64,000 nt of DNA from Panonychus citri (taxonomy: Eukaryota; Arthropoda; Arachnida; Trombidiformes; Tetranychidae), in assembly GCF_014898815.1 (NCBI RefSeq), contig NW_026515500.1, forward strand, positions 558,001 through 622,000, in the 5' to 3' direction. This document shows positions 34,799 to 46,318 of the stretch, one piece after another; the first letter of the stretch is position 1, and every line of letters begins with the position of its first letter. The translations under genes and the position numbers were made by a program. The notes beneath the pieces were generated by a model. It saw nothing but the letters and a program-made list of their open reading frames with translations, ran no database searches and was not told the origin of the DNA.

Positions 34799-36523
34799 TT
34801 AAATATACAACTTATTTCATCTCTAGAAACATAATGTTGATTATAATTAGAGTATTGATACAATCGGAATCATTATCATGGTGATAAAAATTAACGATGA
34901 TAACAAAAAGGATTATTCATTGATTCCTATTCATTGTTATACTTTTCATATCTTTCAATGTCAACCCAATCAATTATGTTGGAGCAAAACAATATAACAG
35001 TATATATATCAATCTTGATTATTACTAATTATTGTGCAATTTAATTAACAAAGCAAATAATCACCAAAATGGAATTTAATTTGAATGCAAAAAGAAAACA
35101 ATGGAAACAAAAAAAAAGAGGAAGGAAAAAAGGACAAGAGAATAACAATTACCATAAATTCACACCCTTCTTGATGAAAGCATCATAATTATCGTCATCA
35201 TTATTGTCATCATCTCCACCAACAATTAATCAAATTGCAAAATCTACTACGAGAACACACAAAATGTCCACAATTACATTTTAAAGACTTCTATTAATCG
35301 ATTGTACTTAAAATGAGAAGAAACAATTGTTGCCTTTTTTTTCTTACTTGGAACTTGGTTCTCATCCTTTTACACAGACTGTGATTTCGTTTTTTACCCT
35401 GTTCCTGATTTTCCACCATCAATTCCTCTCACCAATCAACTAATTGTTAACTTTGTTTTTTTTTCTTTCTCCCTCTCTTCTTAATTCAATTTCAATTCGA
35501 TTTCAGTCTTGCTCAAATCAGAAAACATCACAACTTTTTTTCTCCTCTATGTTAATCACAATCACTAAATGCAAAGAGACCTGAACACATTAATTCAATT
35601 CTAAACAATTATCTGATTGCTATTGTTTTTGCTAAATACACTTCTCAATCATAGAGAAACAAAAAGAGTAAGAAATGATTAGGAATAATAATTGATCAAT
35701 TGCAACGTGAAGAAAATTAAAAAAATGTAAACCTAAATCACTTACCCTGGTTTTGGGTTTAATCTTATTTTATGTACAAATCAATTAATGTAAAAAGATT
35801 ATTTCCCTAATTGGTTTAATTAAATTGAGTGTTTATATCACAGTAAATTGATTGTATCAACTTTGGTAAATCGGATTTACAATTAACTTGATTCATTCGT
35901 TTACTTTTCACAAGTTTCAATCATTTCAAACTGATGAATTCATCTAATCATTTCCATGGACAAGATACGAATTGCGACAATTAACTCAAATTGAAAAATT
36001 CTCAATCACTTCTTAATCACTCGAATCCTCATTTGATTTTCCTTAATTACGAATTCGCTTAATCATAAAAATCATCTAATTTTGGTAAGATTGAAATTCG
36101 TTTATTAGTATTGATGCTTTACTAAAACACGTGATTCTATTGACATTTCCAAGACTGAAATCATTAAAAGTTCATTTATCCCATTCAAATAATTGAATCG
36201 ATTGGTTAATAGAGGAAAATTTGATTATTCCAAGTCCTAACAATTAATATTTTCAATTTCGATTGATTTTTTTTTTCTTGCTCTTGTGCTGCCATCTAGC
36301 GAGTTTTCTATCAACTATGTTTGTTTTCCTTCTTCCATCAGGTAAACATTTATTTTTTCATTCTCAATGTTTAGACATTAATCTAAACTCATAACCTTGA
36401 TCGGTTTTGCTGACAATGAATTAATTTAGTTCATCATTAATTGTAAAATTTTTCATTCTTTTTCCTTTCTAAATTATATGTTTGTTATTAATCTGTTCCC
36501 TTTATCTTTAGGAAGTGAAAATA
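34799..36523. other. Nedd4 3' region and Hook promoter and leader
   Basis: No gene is found. It includes the Nedd4 3' UTR. A TGCCATCTA motif at 36290-36298 precedes a likely non-coding first exon of Hook that ends at 36341 (CATCAG then GTAAAC). Its intron runs 36342-36511 and ends TTTATCTTTAG, 12 nt before the Hook ATG. Confidence 0.6.
36290..36298 (+). promoter_or_regulatory. TGCCATCTA motif upstream of Hook
   Basis: Third YGCCATCTA word, in or just before the likely non-coding first exon of Hook. Confidence 0.45.
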
Positions 36524-39027
36524 ATGTTAAAAACAACGGAAAGTTTGGTTAAATGGTTGGAAACATTTGATGGTATAATTGATCATAGTGTTTCCATTGA
36601 TCAATTATGTGATGGTTATTTAATTGCCCATGTACTTTCATCGATTGCTCCAGATCATTTTAATGGTGACTGGTTATCCAAGATCAGAGGTGATATCTCA
36701 CCGGACAATTGGAGGTTAAGAATAAGTAATTTGAAAAAGGTTTTAGATAAAATTGTTGACTGGTATACTGATATTCTTAATCAAGCCATCTCTACGTGGA
36801 TAAGTTTACCTGATATTAATGTGATTGGTAAAGAGTGCAATAGTGAACAATTAGGTCGACTTTTACAATTAGTGGTTGGTATTGCTGTTCAATGTGACAA
36901 AAAACAGGAATACATTGGTGTTATCATGGGCTTGGCGGAAGAGGTTCAATTGGTTGTGATGCAAGCCATTCAAGAGATAATGACAGTTGGTAGGGATCGT
37001 GAAGCGTCAATGTCAATGACTTTCCCCGATTCACTGAACACAGATCAGATTCAAATATTAAAAGATCAACTTCGTAAAGTTATCGATGAACTATCAATAG
37101 CCAATGAGGCCAGAGAACATTCTGACCAGCGAACCTTTGAGATGGAGAAAAAGTTCAACATGTTGAAAGAGGAAAAAGAGGCGTTGATCCAAGAGAATGA
37201 AAAATTGGTACAAAAGTTAAGGTCCGATGAAATAAATCGTCGAGGAGACCATCGTGGGAAAGAATTGGTGATCCATCGGATGCCAGTCTCAAAGATAGAC
37301 ATTATAATAAGCTACAGTTGCGAATTGAAGCTTTACAAGAAGATTTGTACAAAATGGAGACTCATAAGGAAGAGTATCGAGCCAAGAATGAGATTCTTGA
37401 GAACGATTTAATGGAGTTACGCTTGAAGAATGAAGATCTCCAACGGAAAGCTAAAGAATCTCGCTCTCTCAAGGATGAGCTTGATGTACTTCGCCATGTC
37501 TCCGAGAAGGTGGAAAAATATGAACAAATGATCGAAGTGTACAAAAATCGTCTTGAAGAGATGTCCGATCTTAAGAGACAAGTTAAAACTCTTGAAGATC
37601 GACATAGTCAATTGGTTAAGACAAATATTAAACTGGAAGAGGAATTGAAACGATCATCAACCCTGAAGACTCAAATGGAAATGTACAAGAAACAGGTTCA
37701 AGATTTACACACCGAAGTGGCCGAGCAAAATTTGCGTGCAGATAAACTTGACTTTGATTTTAAAAGGTTACAAGATAAATGTACTAACATTAGACAGGAG
37801 AAAGAGAAATTGATCCAAGAAAATGATCGGCTTAAATCGGAATTAACTCAGTCTCGAATAAGATCAGAAAATGAATCGCTTCTAAATGAAGATATAATCG
37901 CCAAAGATGCCAAGTGCCTTATAAATGAAATCAACCGTCAAAGATTGGATAGTGGTGAAGATATTCGTGAGAAGGTGATTAAATTAGAGCACGAGAATCA
38001 AGCCTTACAAGAGAAATTAAAAGATTCAGATAATGAAAAAGTGATACTTTTACAAGCCAATTTGGATGATGCCAAAGAAAGGATAACCGAATTGGAATCA
38101 GAAAATCGTAATCTTAATCGATCAATATTAGAATTAAAATCGCAAATCCAAGATCTTTCAGCTAGCGGAACAATTTTCTCACCTCCAATTAACACCAATT
38201 CTCCAACTATTGCCACTCACACCGCAACCACCACCACAGTACCAATAAAACCAACGAGTAGCAATTCTCCAGGTCAAGAAGTAATTGAAGAGATGCCGCA
38301 AGATTTGGAAACTGCATTACGACTAATTAGTGAGCTACAATTATCAGTGAGAAAAAAGGACCACGAAATGTCCGAAATGGAAACAAAGTATAAAAAATAC
38401 GTAACAAAAGCTCGTCAAGCGGTTCAAAGCCTCGAACCTTTAAGCTTACAATCACCAATCTCACGAATATCATCTTCCTCTTCTTCCTCCTCTGTTGGTA
38501 CCAATTCTAATGGCGGAGGTGGTCCAATGTCAGCACCAGTTCCTAACCTTTACTATGGTGAAAGTAACAATTCTCTTTATTTAAGCGATGATATAAACGA
38601 GCTGAAAAATAATCTACGACTTAAAGAGAGGCAAATATTTGATCTTGAAAAAGAGCTAATCAACTGTAAGGCTCTTAAAAACATGGAAGAAAAATTGATG
38701 ACAGTCGCTTTTCACAATTTGGTTTGTAATTCTAATTATCTTATCTTAATTACTCTTATATCGTGAACTTGTTAACCGTTTTTTATATTGTAATTTGCAC
38801 TTTTAAATTAACATTTTTTTCTCTCTCCTTTTTTTCACCAAAAACTACAGGCAGCTAATGTACAGCGACGGGCAGTTAGCCAACGAATCAGTAATTCCAG
38901 GTCACCATCAAGTTCATCACTTTCAGCTGAATGTAACTCGTTCCTGAATAAACAACGTAAAGCACAAACCAGAAGGTTAAATCTCGCTGGTGTAACTCCT
39001 AGGTTTGTATTCAAATCAACAGAATAA
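36524..39027 (+). CDS. hook: Hook microtubule/dynein adaptor
   Basis: The best model is 36524-37221, 37263-38721 and 38851-39027, giving 777 aa (usual 680-730). The N-terminal HOOK (CH-like) domain at about 1-160 is clear: SLVKWLETF, SIDQLCDGYLIAHVL, NWRLRISNLKKVL, LQLVVGIAVQC, IQEIM. A long coiled coil follows (about 165-570) with Hook-type segments such as SLKDELDVLRHVSEKV and KADKLDFDFKRLQ. The last exon ends with the RISNSRSPSS and SFLNKQRKAQTRR tail. By family knowledge it links dynein-dynactin to endosomal cargo. The two large frames are out of register near 37222-37262. They join only if a 41-nt GT-AG intron is removed there or if the sequence contains an indel. A non-coding first exon probably ends at 36341. 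Confidence 0.9.
37222..37262 (+). other. hook: Putative 41-nt intron or frameshift in Hook
   Basis: Removing these bases joins KLVQKL to RIGDPSDAS in frame. The span begins GTCCGA and ends GGAAAG, with no pyrimidine tract. The upstream frame stays open to 37411, and the downstream frame opens just after a TGA at about 37228. Confidence 0.45.
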
Positions 39028-41341
39028 TACTAATCATCATCATCATCATCATGATAACAATTATAATCATAATGATAATAATGATAATTTATGGTCAATT
39101 GTGCTTTACAAGCGTAACCACTTTTTGTTTTTCAAACAACACCAACATTATAAAGGCAAATACACTCACACACTCAAAACAAGTTAATTAACCAACTAAC
39201 TAACTAAACCTTGCAATTGAATTATTCAGTAGTGAAGATATTAGATGTTAACAGACTGAGAGAAAAAAAAATTAGATAAATTGTTGAAAAAGCAGAACAA
39301 GAAATCAACTAACGGAGACTAACAATTTAAACTAAACCGGATAAGAGTTGCGAGCTTGTTTTTTTTTTGTTTGTTTGATTGTTGGTGTTTCCTTGTTTTC
39401 ACCTTTAATAGTTGAGTTAATTGTCTCGTAAACAGGTTTAATTTATATTAAATTCAGTTCATCATATTATCATTGATTGAAATATTCACATGAATCAACT
39501 TTTTATTAGAGACTAATAATTATGGTTAACAAATAAGAGCAATTTAACTGGTCGGTTAAATTGTTCATCTATTTTTTACTGTTTGTTGATTGTTGACTAG
39601 TATTTAATATATTGACTTGTCGTTTACTTTTAAATCATTATCAGCACTACATTTGTATCATTATTATATTGTTATTATTATTGTTATCATCGTCTCTAAA
39701 TCAACAATTTAATCAAACATCATCATCACCTATTGTCAAGGCAAACTTTTAGTTTCCATCCGATTCAGTGAATCATTTGAATTTAGATCAACCTTAATTA
39801 TATTAACCAGCTTTAGCTTTTTTTTGTTGTTATATTTAAGCTTAATTGTTGATGTTTATCATGAAAGCGAAAGAGGCAAACAGCAGCTTACCAACAATTT
39901 ACTAATCATTAGACCGATTGTGGTAATCATTTATTGATGTAAAATCATCTTCAATTTTATATTTATATTCACACAACATTACACCTCTTAACCTTAATCA
40001 CCCACCACCAGCAATCAAATTTGATTGCTCTTTAACTAGATTAGATTGACTTTTGTCTTCAATTTGATTCCCTCTCTCCCTCTTAATCATCGTTGCATAT
40101 CTTGATTTAGATTTTAAATTATCATGACTAATATTAATTTTCTCTTTATTTTTCTCTTCTTTCTTTTAGTGAATTATATGAATAATACTTTGTCACAACA
40201 ATTAACTAGCAATTTACATTTTTGATATGATTTCTTGAATGTTAATTTATATATAAATCAATGATCAGATGAATTATTTTAAATGATGACGATGATAATT
40301 ACCAAGTAACTTTCAAAAATTGGATATTCCTAATTGCCTCTCTCTCTCTCGCTTGATCTGGATGCATGGATGGATTAAATCAATTGATCAGAATCACAAT
40401 TAAGGCATCTCCTCATTTTCTACTCTCTCTCTCTCCTTAATTGCTCTCTCATGCAAATTTAACTCCAGGATAACGATGATTATGATTCCAATTTTCAACT
40501 AATGATGATTAACTGTTCGCATGTGATTCCCTTACCTCTCACCACCTTTTGGCCTTGTTGAGACAATTTATTTTCTATTACAATTATCATCATCATCATT
40601 ATTATTACTATTATAATTATTACAATTAATTAGTTACCCCCACTAATTATAAAACAACACACACACACCTAACGTATATACAATCATATGTAAATTAAGT
40701 TTGTCGATCTGGTAATTTTGATTTTCCAACCACAACATTCACAGATTAATTTACGAGAAAGTTAATCATGATTAACTTTCATTATTTCTCATCAAGATGG
40801 ATAATATTTGTGTACAGCCCAATGTTAAATTAACTGGTTTAACTCAACAATTAAATGAATTATCAGACTAATCGTCAATTATTGAACTCGAATCGAACAT
40901 TTTCTTGGTTTAATTTTGTTTTTCTTCCGTTACGTTTGATCTTTAATTGTAACAATTGTTAAATTGTTATTGATGATGAAGACGATTCCGTTATTAGTCA
41001 ATTTTGCCATTCCTTTTATTTGATAATTTCTTAATATCACAACATGAATCATTTTCTCGTCTTTTTTTCATCTCGCAACTTTTGTGGTTTTTTTTTCTTC
41101 AACAGAAATTGGTTCACAAATACATGATGAATACAAGAACTTTTTAAATTAGCTTGATTAACACAATCATTTTGAGTATCTCTTTCTCTCTCTCTCTCTT
41201 TCTTTTAATTTCCTTCCTACTATTTGAATCTCTTTCTTATTGAACACTGAGCAAAGAAACAGTAAAAGCACAATTAACGAAACACAAATGTAACAACACA
41301 ACTTTTTCTCTGTGTTATTTTGTCTATTTTATCGACTTGTA
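39028..41341. other. Hook 3' region and convergent intergenic DNA
   Basis: About 2.3 kb of A/T-rich DNA with ATC/ATT microsatellites (39040-39090, 40585-40625) and CT runs (40340, 40423, 41190). No supportable gene is seen. The frame at 39005-39187 is microsatellite-derived (His/Asn run). Confidence 0.6.
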
Positions 41342-42345
41342 TTATGGCAATGGGTCGAAATAATCGATATGAGCTCCGTTATCATAATTGTCATTCTCCA
41401 GAATTTGTATCATTCTCTCTGCACTATCCTCTGGATCAAGAAGATTATCCTGATTCTGAAAGAAATCAGTTAAATGTCCTCGATTCGCCAACATCATGGC
41501 CATGTCAGTTTTCAATGGGCCAGGAGCATAGCTGAGGACTCGAGTAGCAGGATCTTCAGAAGCGACTGATTTGAAATATTGATCTCGAGCTGCTTTCACT
41601 AAGAAAAAAAAAACAAATTATTATTATAATTAATTGTATGGCAAAAGAAAAATAAATTTACAAATTTTGGTTACTTACTTGATCCATAGAGAGCTAATCC
41701 TTTCATTGGCTGTATTGCTGCCAATGAGGTGATATTGATGATGTTTCGCTTTGGGCAGTTTCGGAATGATCGTAAAAATGATGAAGTAATTATGACGGCT
41801 GAAGAAAAGTTGACTCGGGCATATTCATTAAGCTCAGATATAGCACGGGGAGTATAACTATCTACCAATTGGTCAGGATCATTAAGAGTTCCTGCATTGT
41901 GAACAAGAATAACTTGATCATAATCTTGTCTCTCATGTTCCATGATAAAATCTAAGGCAGCGAGATTGTCATAATCATTTAATTGACCAGGAACTGGTTG
42001 AATATTGGCTATTCCAGGACCTGTTCTCTGTAACTCTCCAGTGACCTGAGCAAGATTAGTAGTGACCCGTGATAATAAAAGAAATGAAACTTTGGCAGAT
42101 GAAGGTGAAGTTGATGAGGAGAGTAACGATGATGATGATGAAGATGAAGATGATAATTGGGGCTGTTGAATAGGAGTAAAATTATGATACTGATGAAATC
42201 GAGTGGACAGTTTAACAGCTATTGCTTTCCCAAAACCTCTAGAGGCTCCAGTGATAATGATCAACACTCTATTACCCCACCAACTTTTAGACTGTCCAAC
42301 CGTCTCATCTTGACCAGAAGATGAAGAGGTTACATCGCAAGACAT
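41342..42345 (-). CDS. Spr: Sepiapterin reductase-like short-chain dehydrogenase
   Basis: Exons 42345-41679 and 41598-41342 give 307 aa (family about 260). The NADPH-binding TGASRGFG motif is at 32-39, VHNAG follows in the Rossmann core, the catalytic Ser is in NITSLAA (S207), and Y220-x3-K224 is rebuilt across the intron as YGSMK. The C-terminal exon has the SPR block AARDQYF, VLSYAPGPLKTDMA, AHIDYFD. By family knowledge it makes the last step of tetrahydrobiopterin synthesis (6-pyruvoyl-tetrahydropterin to BH4, NADPH-dependent) in the cytosol. The extra length is a Ser-rich insertion at about 62-83, encoded by a TCA/ATC-type repeat, between the first two core strands. Reading through the intron would give a false YGSSK end. 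Confidence 0.93.
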
Positions 42346-43171
42346 TATGTTGGTTGAGCTTCAACAATTGACGCCACAATTTGACACAATTAGAGTACAA
42401 CTGCAGATGCTAATGGACACAATCCAAGATAAGGAAAGAAAAAGAGAAGAGAAAAAACATAGATAAGAAAAAAAGAATTAAAAGAAAAAAGCAAACAGAA
42501 CAATATCAAAATGGACGAAATATAAGATGATGGAATAAAATTAATCTTCTCAACGGTTCTATCCATTTGTTATTCCTTGGAAACAGAGAATCAACATGAT
42601 AAAACTTACCCATTATGGTCCTAAATTGGAGTAAATTGTAAATTAAATCGATGGAATAATGGAAAATAACAGACAATCAATTTAATAAACACGAATTAAA
42701 GATGAGAATTAAATGAATTTTGACAGATCTGTCAAAAGAACTTCAGCCGACAGCTGATGGAAAAGCCGAACAACCGAAATTCGGCTAACATGGAATTTAA
42801 AAGTTCCAAACTAACATATGTTATTTTTATTCTTTTCTCCTCATTAATAAATTATTCTAATGATTGTGTTTAGTTGAATTTTAATTAACAGAGAATTTAT
42901 TGGTCATCGTAAAAATTTGTTCCTTTTCTTATGAAGAACAACAATTTTTGGAGAGAAATTAAATTGTTGCTCCAATTGATCAGTTCAATTAAAGCCTATG
43001 GATGATTGTTTATTCAATTTTCTCGTTTTTGGTTTTGGTAAATTACAATTCCAATTGTTAAATTAATATTTATTAAGGTGGTTTGGATTGGTTGATTGTT
43101 TCACTGGATTGTCAACTATTTTTGATTCTGTGATGCTTTTGATTGATTGTTACTTTTGATTGGTATAAACA
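42346..43171. other. Spr promoter region and 3' region of the small membrane-protein gene
   Basis: A/T-rich intergenic DNA. A more mixed patch with ACAGCTGATGG and CGGCTAA words lies at 42720-42790. No gene is seen. Confidence 0.55.
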
Positions 43172-43471
43172 TCAGGATGTTATTGATGCCATTGGTGTTG
43201 TTATTGATGAAGACGATGAACTAAAAGATATTGATCTTATTGATGTTGTTCCGTTGGTTGAATTTTCTTTTTTGCTCTTGCTAATCATCTTTGCTGATAG
43301 TACAATTAAAAGACTTACTAGAACCACACAAAGGTAAACAAATACAATTGATTGAGGATGCGAATACCAATCGGAGGTGTAACTAGACTTACGGAATTTT
43401 CCTTCAGGCTCATCGATATATGAGGCGAACGTCAAATTATCATCGTACTCATATTCTGAGAGATCACTCAT
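43172..43471 (-). CDS. Small single-pass membrane protein, hypothetical
   Basis: A 99-aa frame: acidic N-terminus (MSDLSEYEYDDNLTFASYID), a middle segment with SSYTSDWYSHPQS, a transmembrane helix (IVFVYLCVVLVSLLIVLSAKMI), then a basic KSKKEN and a Ser/Thr-rich tail. The order acidic, helix, basic is plausible for a small type I or III membrane protein. I do not recognise a family. A 75-nt segment (43318-43392) begins GTAAGTCT, ends TTCTAG and is a multiple of three, so it could be spliced out in frame, removing half of the helix. The 8-bp word AGACTTAC (plus strand) occurs at both ends. Confidence 0.6.
   Translation of the reverse strand: MSDLSEYEYDDNLTFASYIDEPEGKFRKSSYTSDWYSHPQSIVFVYLCVVLVSLLIVLSAKMISKSKKENSTNGTTSIRSISFSSSSSSITTPMASITS
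43318..43392 (-). other. Exitron-like in-frame segment
   Basis: 75 nt, GT-AG, strong GTAAGT donor, pyrimidine-rich end. Both the retained and the spliced reading stay open. The retained form has the complete membrane helix. Confidence 0.4.
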
Positions 43472-46318
43472 AATACAACGAACACTTTTGATTGGAGTAA
43501 ATCAGGAATCTATTAATCAATGAAAAAAGACTTTCCAATCAAGACAAAGAATCAACAATTAACCATAGTGACATTTACACACACCAATAGATTCTAAGTG
43601 AGTATAAAATCCTTTCAGATGAATTATAATTAAGTAAATTTATATCAATCAAATCAAAGCTGAGAAAATGGAAAATGTTACTAATCGTTTTTTATTATTC
43701 CAAATATTAATTATTTTCAATTTTCTTCTTGATTAGAAATAACCTGAAAGTCAAAATATTGGATTTAAATCGCTGATTAAAAGGTTTCCACGCTAATTAT
43801 CCTTCTCTTGATCTCTTTAATTTAAGATGTTCACATGATGATTAGAAATTAATTTGGTTGTTTGATGCGATCTTCATATCTGATTAATGAATTTCATTCT
43901 TATCAACCGATTGGAATAAAATTTGAGAAGCAAGTGAGTCAATTTCGATTGTTGGTTTTTTGTTGTTAATTAATTGTAATGTGTACAAGATTCAATCTTA
44001 CAAAGAGAAAGAAAAAAGTTAATTAATAAGAAATCGTTTTGTTTTTTTTACGTTCTTTCTTCGTCTTCGTCTTCTTCTGTATCTTTTACCTTCATATCTT
44101 AGACTCTTTTCTTGTATTGATGTTTCATTTTATATTGAATTCGAAAAGGGTAAGAAAAGGATGATGAAAAGGTGATGAGATAAAAGGTAATGATGATAAA
44201 TGAAGGAAAGGGTTAGTTTAAAGAGAGAAAGAGAAAGAGGAATAATGATGATGAGCAACTGAATGAGAATCTACATGAAGCTATTATGGACACCGAGTAA
44301 GTGATTACCAGGTAACCAATTGTTATGTTTGTGTCTTTTGTTTTCGTTGAATGATGATAAAAGATGCGGATGAGGATGTGGATGTGGATGAGAGAGAGAG
44401 AAGATGAAAAGATAGAAGAGATAAGAAGAGTTTTAGTTGATGATGTTGGTGTTGTGGTTGTTATGTTGTTGACTATTATTCGAGTATTTTTACTTTCTTT
44501 CCAATGAATTAGAAGCAAAAAATGCTTTGTTTTTCTTTCAGAACAAGATCAAAGAAGAAAATTTTTTGACTTAGATTACAATGATGATACAATTAAAAAA
44601 AAACAAACAAGCAAAAAACAATGTGAGCTTGTTGGTTGTTGTCAGAGTTTCTATCATGTCGATTTGTTGAATTTGAGGAATCAGAGGGAGAGAAAATCTC
44701 ATTAGATTCAGTGTAGATTCATCTGGATCCATATTGCTGCCTAAAAAAAGCATCATGAAGTTGATTTAATGGTGGGAATGGGATTGCTGGTGAATTACAA
44801 GTTTTGAAGGAGGAAAAATAAGTTGCTTTGTTGTTGATTCGGTTGGTGGTTGTGTTATGCTACATGGAGACCTTGTTGTTGTTTTATCGTCGATATCGTT
44901 CAGTTCGTCGATGTTGGTCATTTGTTTTTTGTTTGTTTCGTTTGTTTCATTTCTTTTATCTTCATTTTTTTTCAATTTATTGCGACAATTTTACCCCATT
45001 TCTTTTTTTTGTATGTCATCATACAACGGGTAAAATGAGCGAGGGACAGGATAGAGAGTGAGAGAAAGAAAGAGGTGGAAAAGTGAGAAGATATATTATC
45101 ATAATAATAATAAAAGAGAGCGCTTTTGGGTCTTTCCAAAAAAGGATGAGATTCGGCCTCTCAAAAGTGTATTTATACGATGCATGTGTATCATGTCCAA
45201 AACTCGGTCAAGTCGATCTCCTTTTTCTTTCCTTGCACCAAAGGAGTTTCCTTGAATGTGTATCCAGTTTTATTTAACATGTTAATCGATGATGATGATG
45301 ATCAATTTTTCTTGATACTGATTCTAAATGCTGCAAATGATGCAAAAAATGATAACGGATGAAAAAAAGAAGATGATCATTATGTTGATGGTAAAACTTT
45401 TTTTAAAAATGATGAAGGTGGTGGATGCTCGAGGTGGTGATAAAAAGTTCTCAAGTTTTAGTGGCGTAGGTGCTGTTGATGTTTTGAATAATGATGATGA
45501 TGATGATGATGATGATGGAAATGATGATATAGGCTAGATAAAACCAGAACGGTTTTTTTTGGAGCAAGTTTGGTTGAGGTAAGAATGGAATTGCAATTGG
45601 GTCTAAAGAGGGATCGTCGTATATATATTTATATATATTCAAAGAAGACCAAGAAGATTGAAGATAAAGATCAGGACAAAATGTGAACATTTTTGTTTAG
45701 CAGATTATAAGTAAAGATTATGGACAAAAATGCGATGTGTACACGTTTCAAAATGTACGCATGATGAGAGTAGTGGTGGTGATTGTGTGGTTACGGTGGT
45801 GTTGTTGTTTTGGGTAAGGTTGAATTGATGACGATGACGATAATTGTGATGATTCTTCGTACGTGTTGATGTTGATTCACCTGTTACACTTTTTGCTTTC
45901 CAAATACCTTTTCTATTCACCATCATGAACAAAGTATGGTAATAATACATCATGTTCACGTTACATGTCAAGACAGAAGGTGGTGAATGGTGACAAAATG
46001 TTGATCGGGTGTTGCATGATGTGTGTGTGTTTGTTAAGCTACAAATAAGTATGATGAGATGAGGATATTGATGAGGATATTAATAAGTCAATGAAAAAAC
46101 GACGTAGTAAAGTGTGGCAGCAGAAGCGGCGGTGAATTACGAGGTTGACGGCAGTAATGTAGCTGAGAGGACACAATCATAACTTGTCATCCTTTTTTTT
46201 TTGTTTTAATTATAATCTCTTTTGAATTATATTAGGCTAAATTTAGGTTTATATTCACGTTTTCAACTCTCCTCGGGGAAAAAAACTCTCAGTTTAATGC
46301 AACGGGGACAAAAAGTGT
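43472..46318. other. Gene-poor region 3' of Dyrk2
   Basis: About 2.8 kb without a supportable gene. Several short minus-strand frames (44213-44518, 44571-44756, 44766-44975, 45705-45971) are Thr/Ser/Asn/His-rich and repeat-derived; some could belong to a long Dyrk2 3' UTR. ATG/GAT runs lie near 45285-45300 and 45490-45520. A mixed-composition patch is at 46110-46175 (GCAGCAGAAGCGGCGG). Confidence 0.5.

Noticed and set aside
44213..45971. Cluster of short frames between the small membrane-protein gene and Dyrk2
   Set aside because: Repeat-derived Thr/Asn/His/Asp composition on both strands. No family motif and no consistent splice chain.
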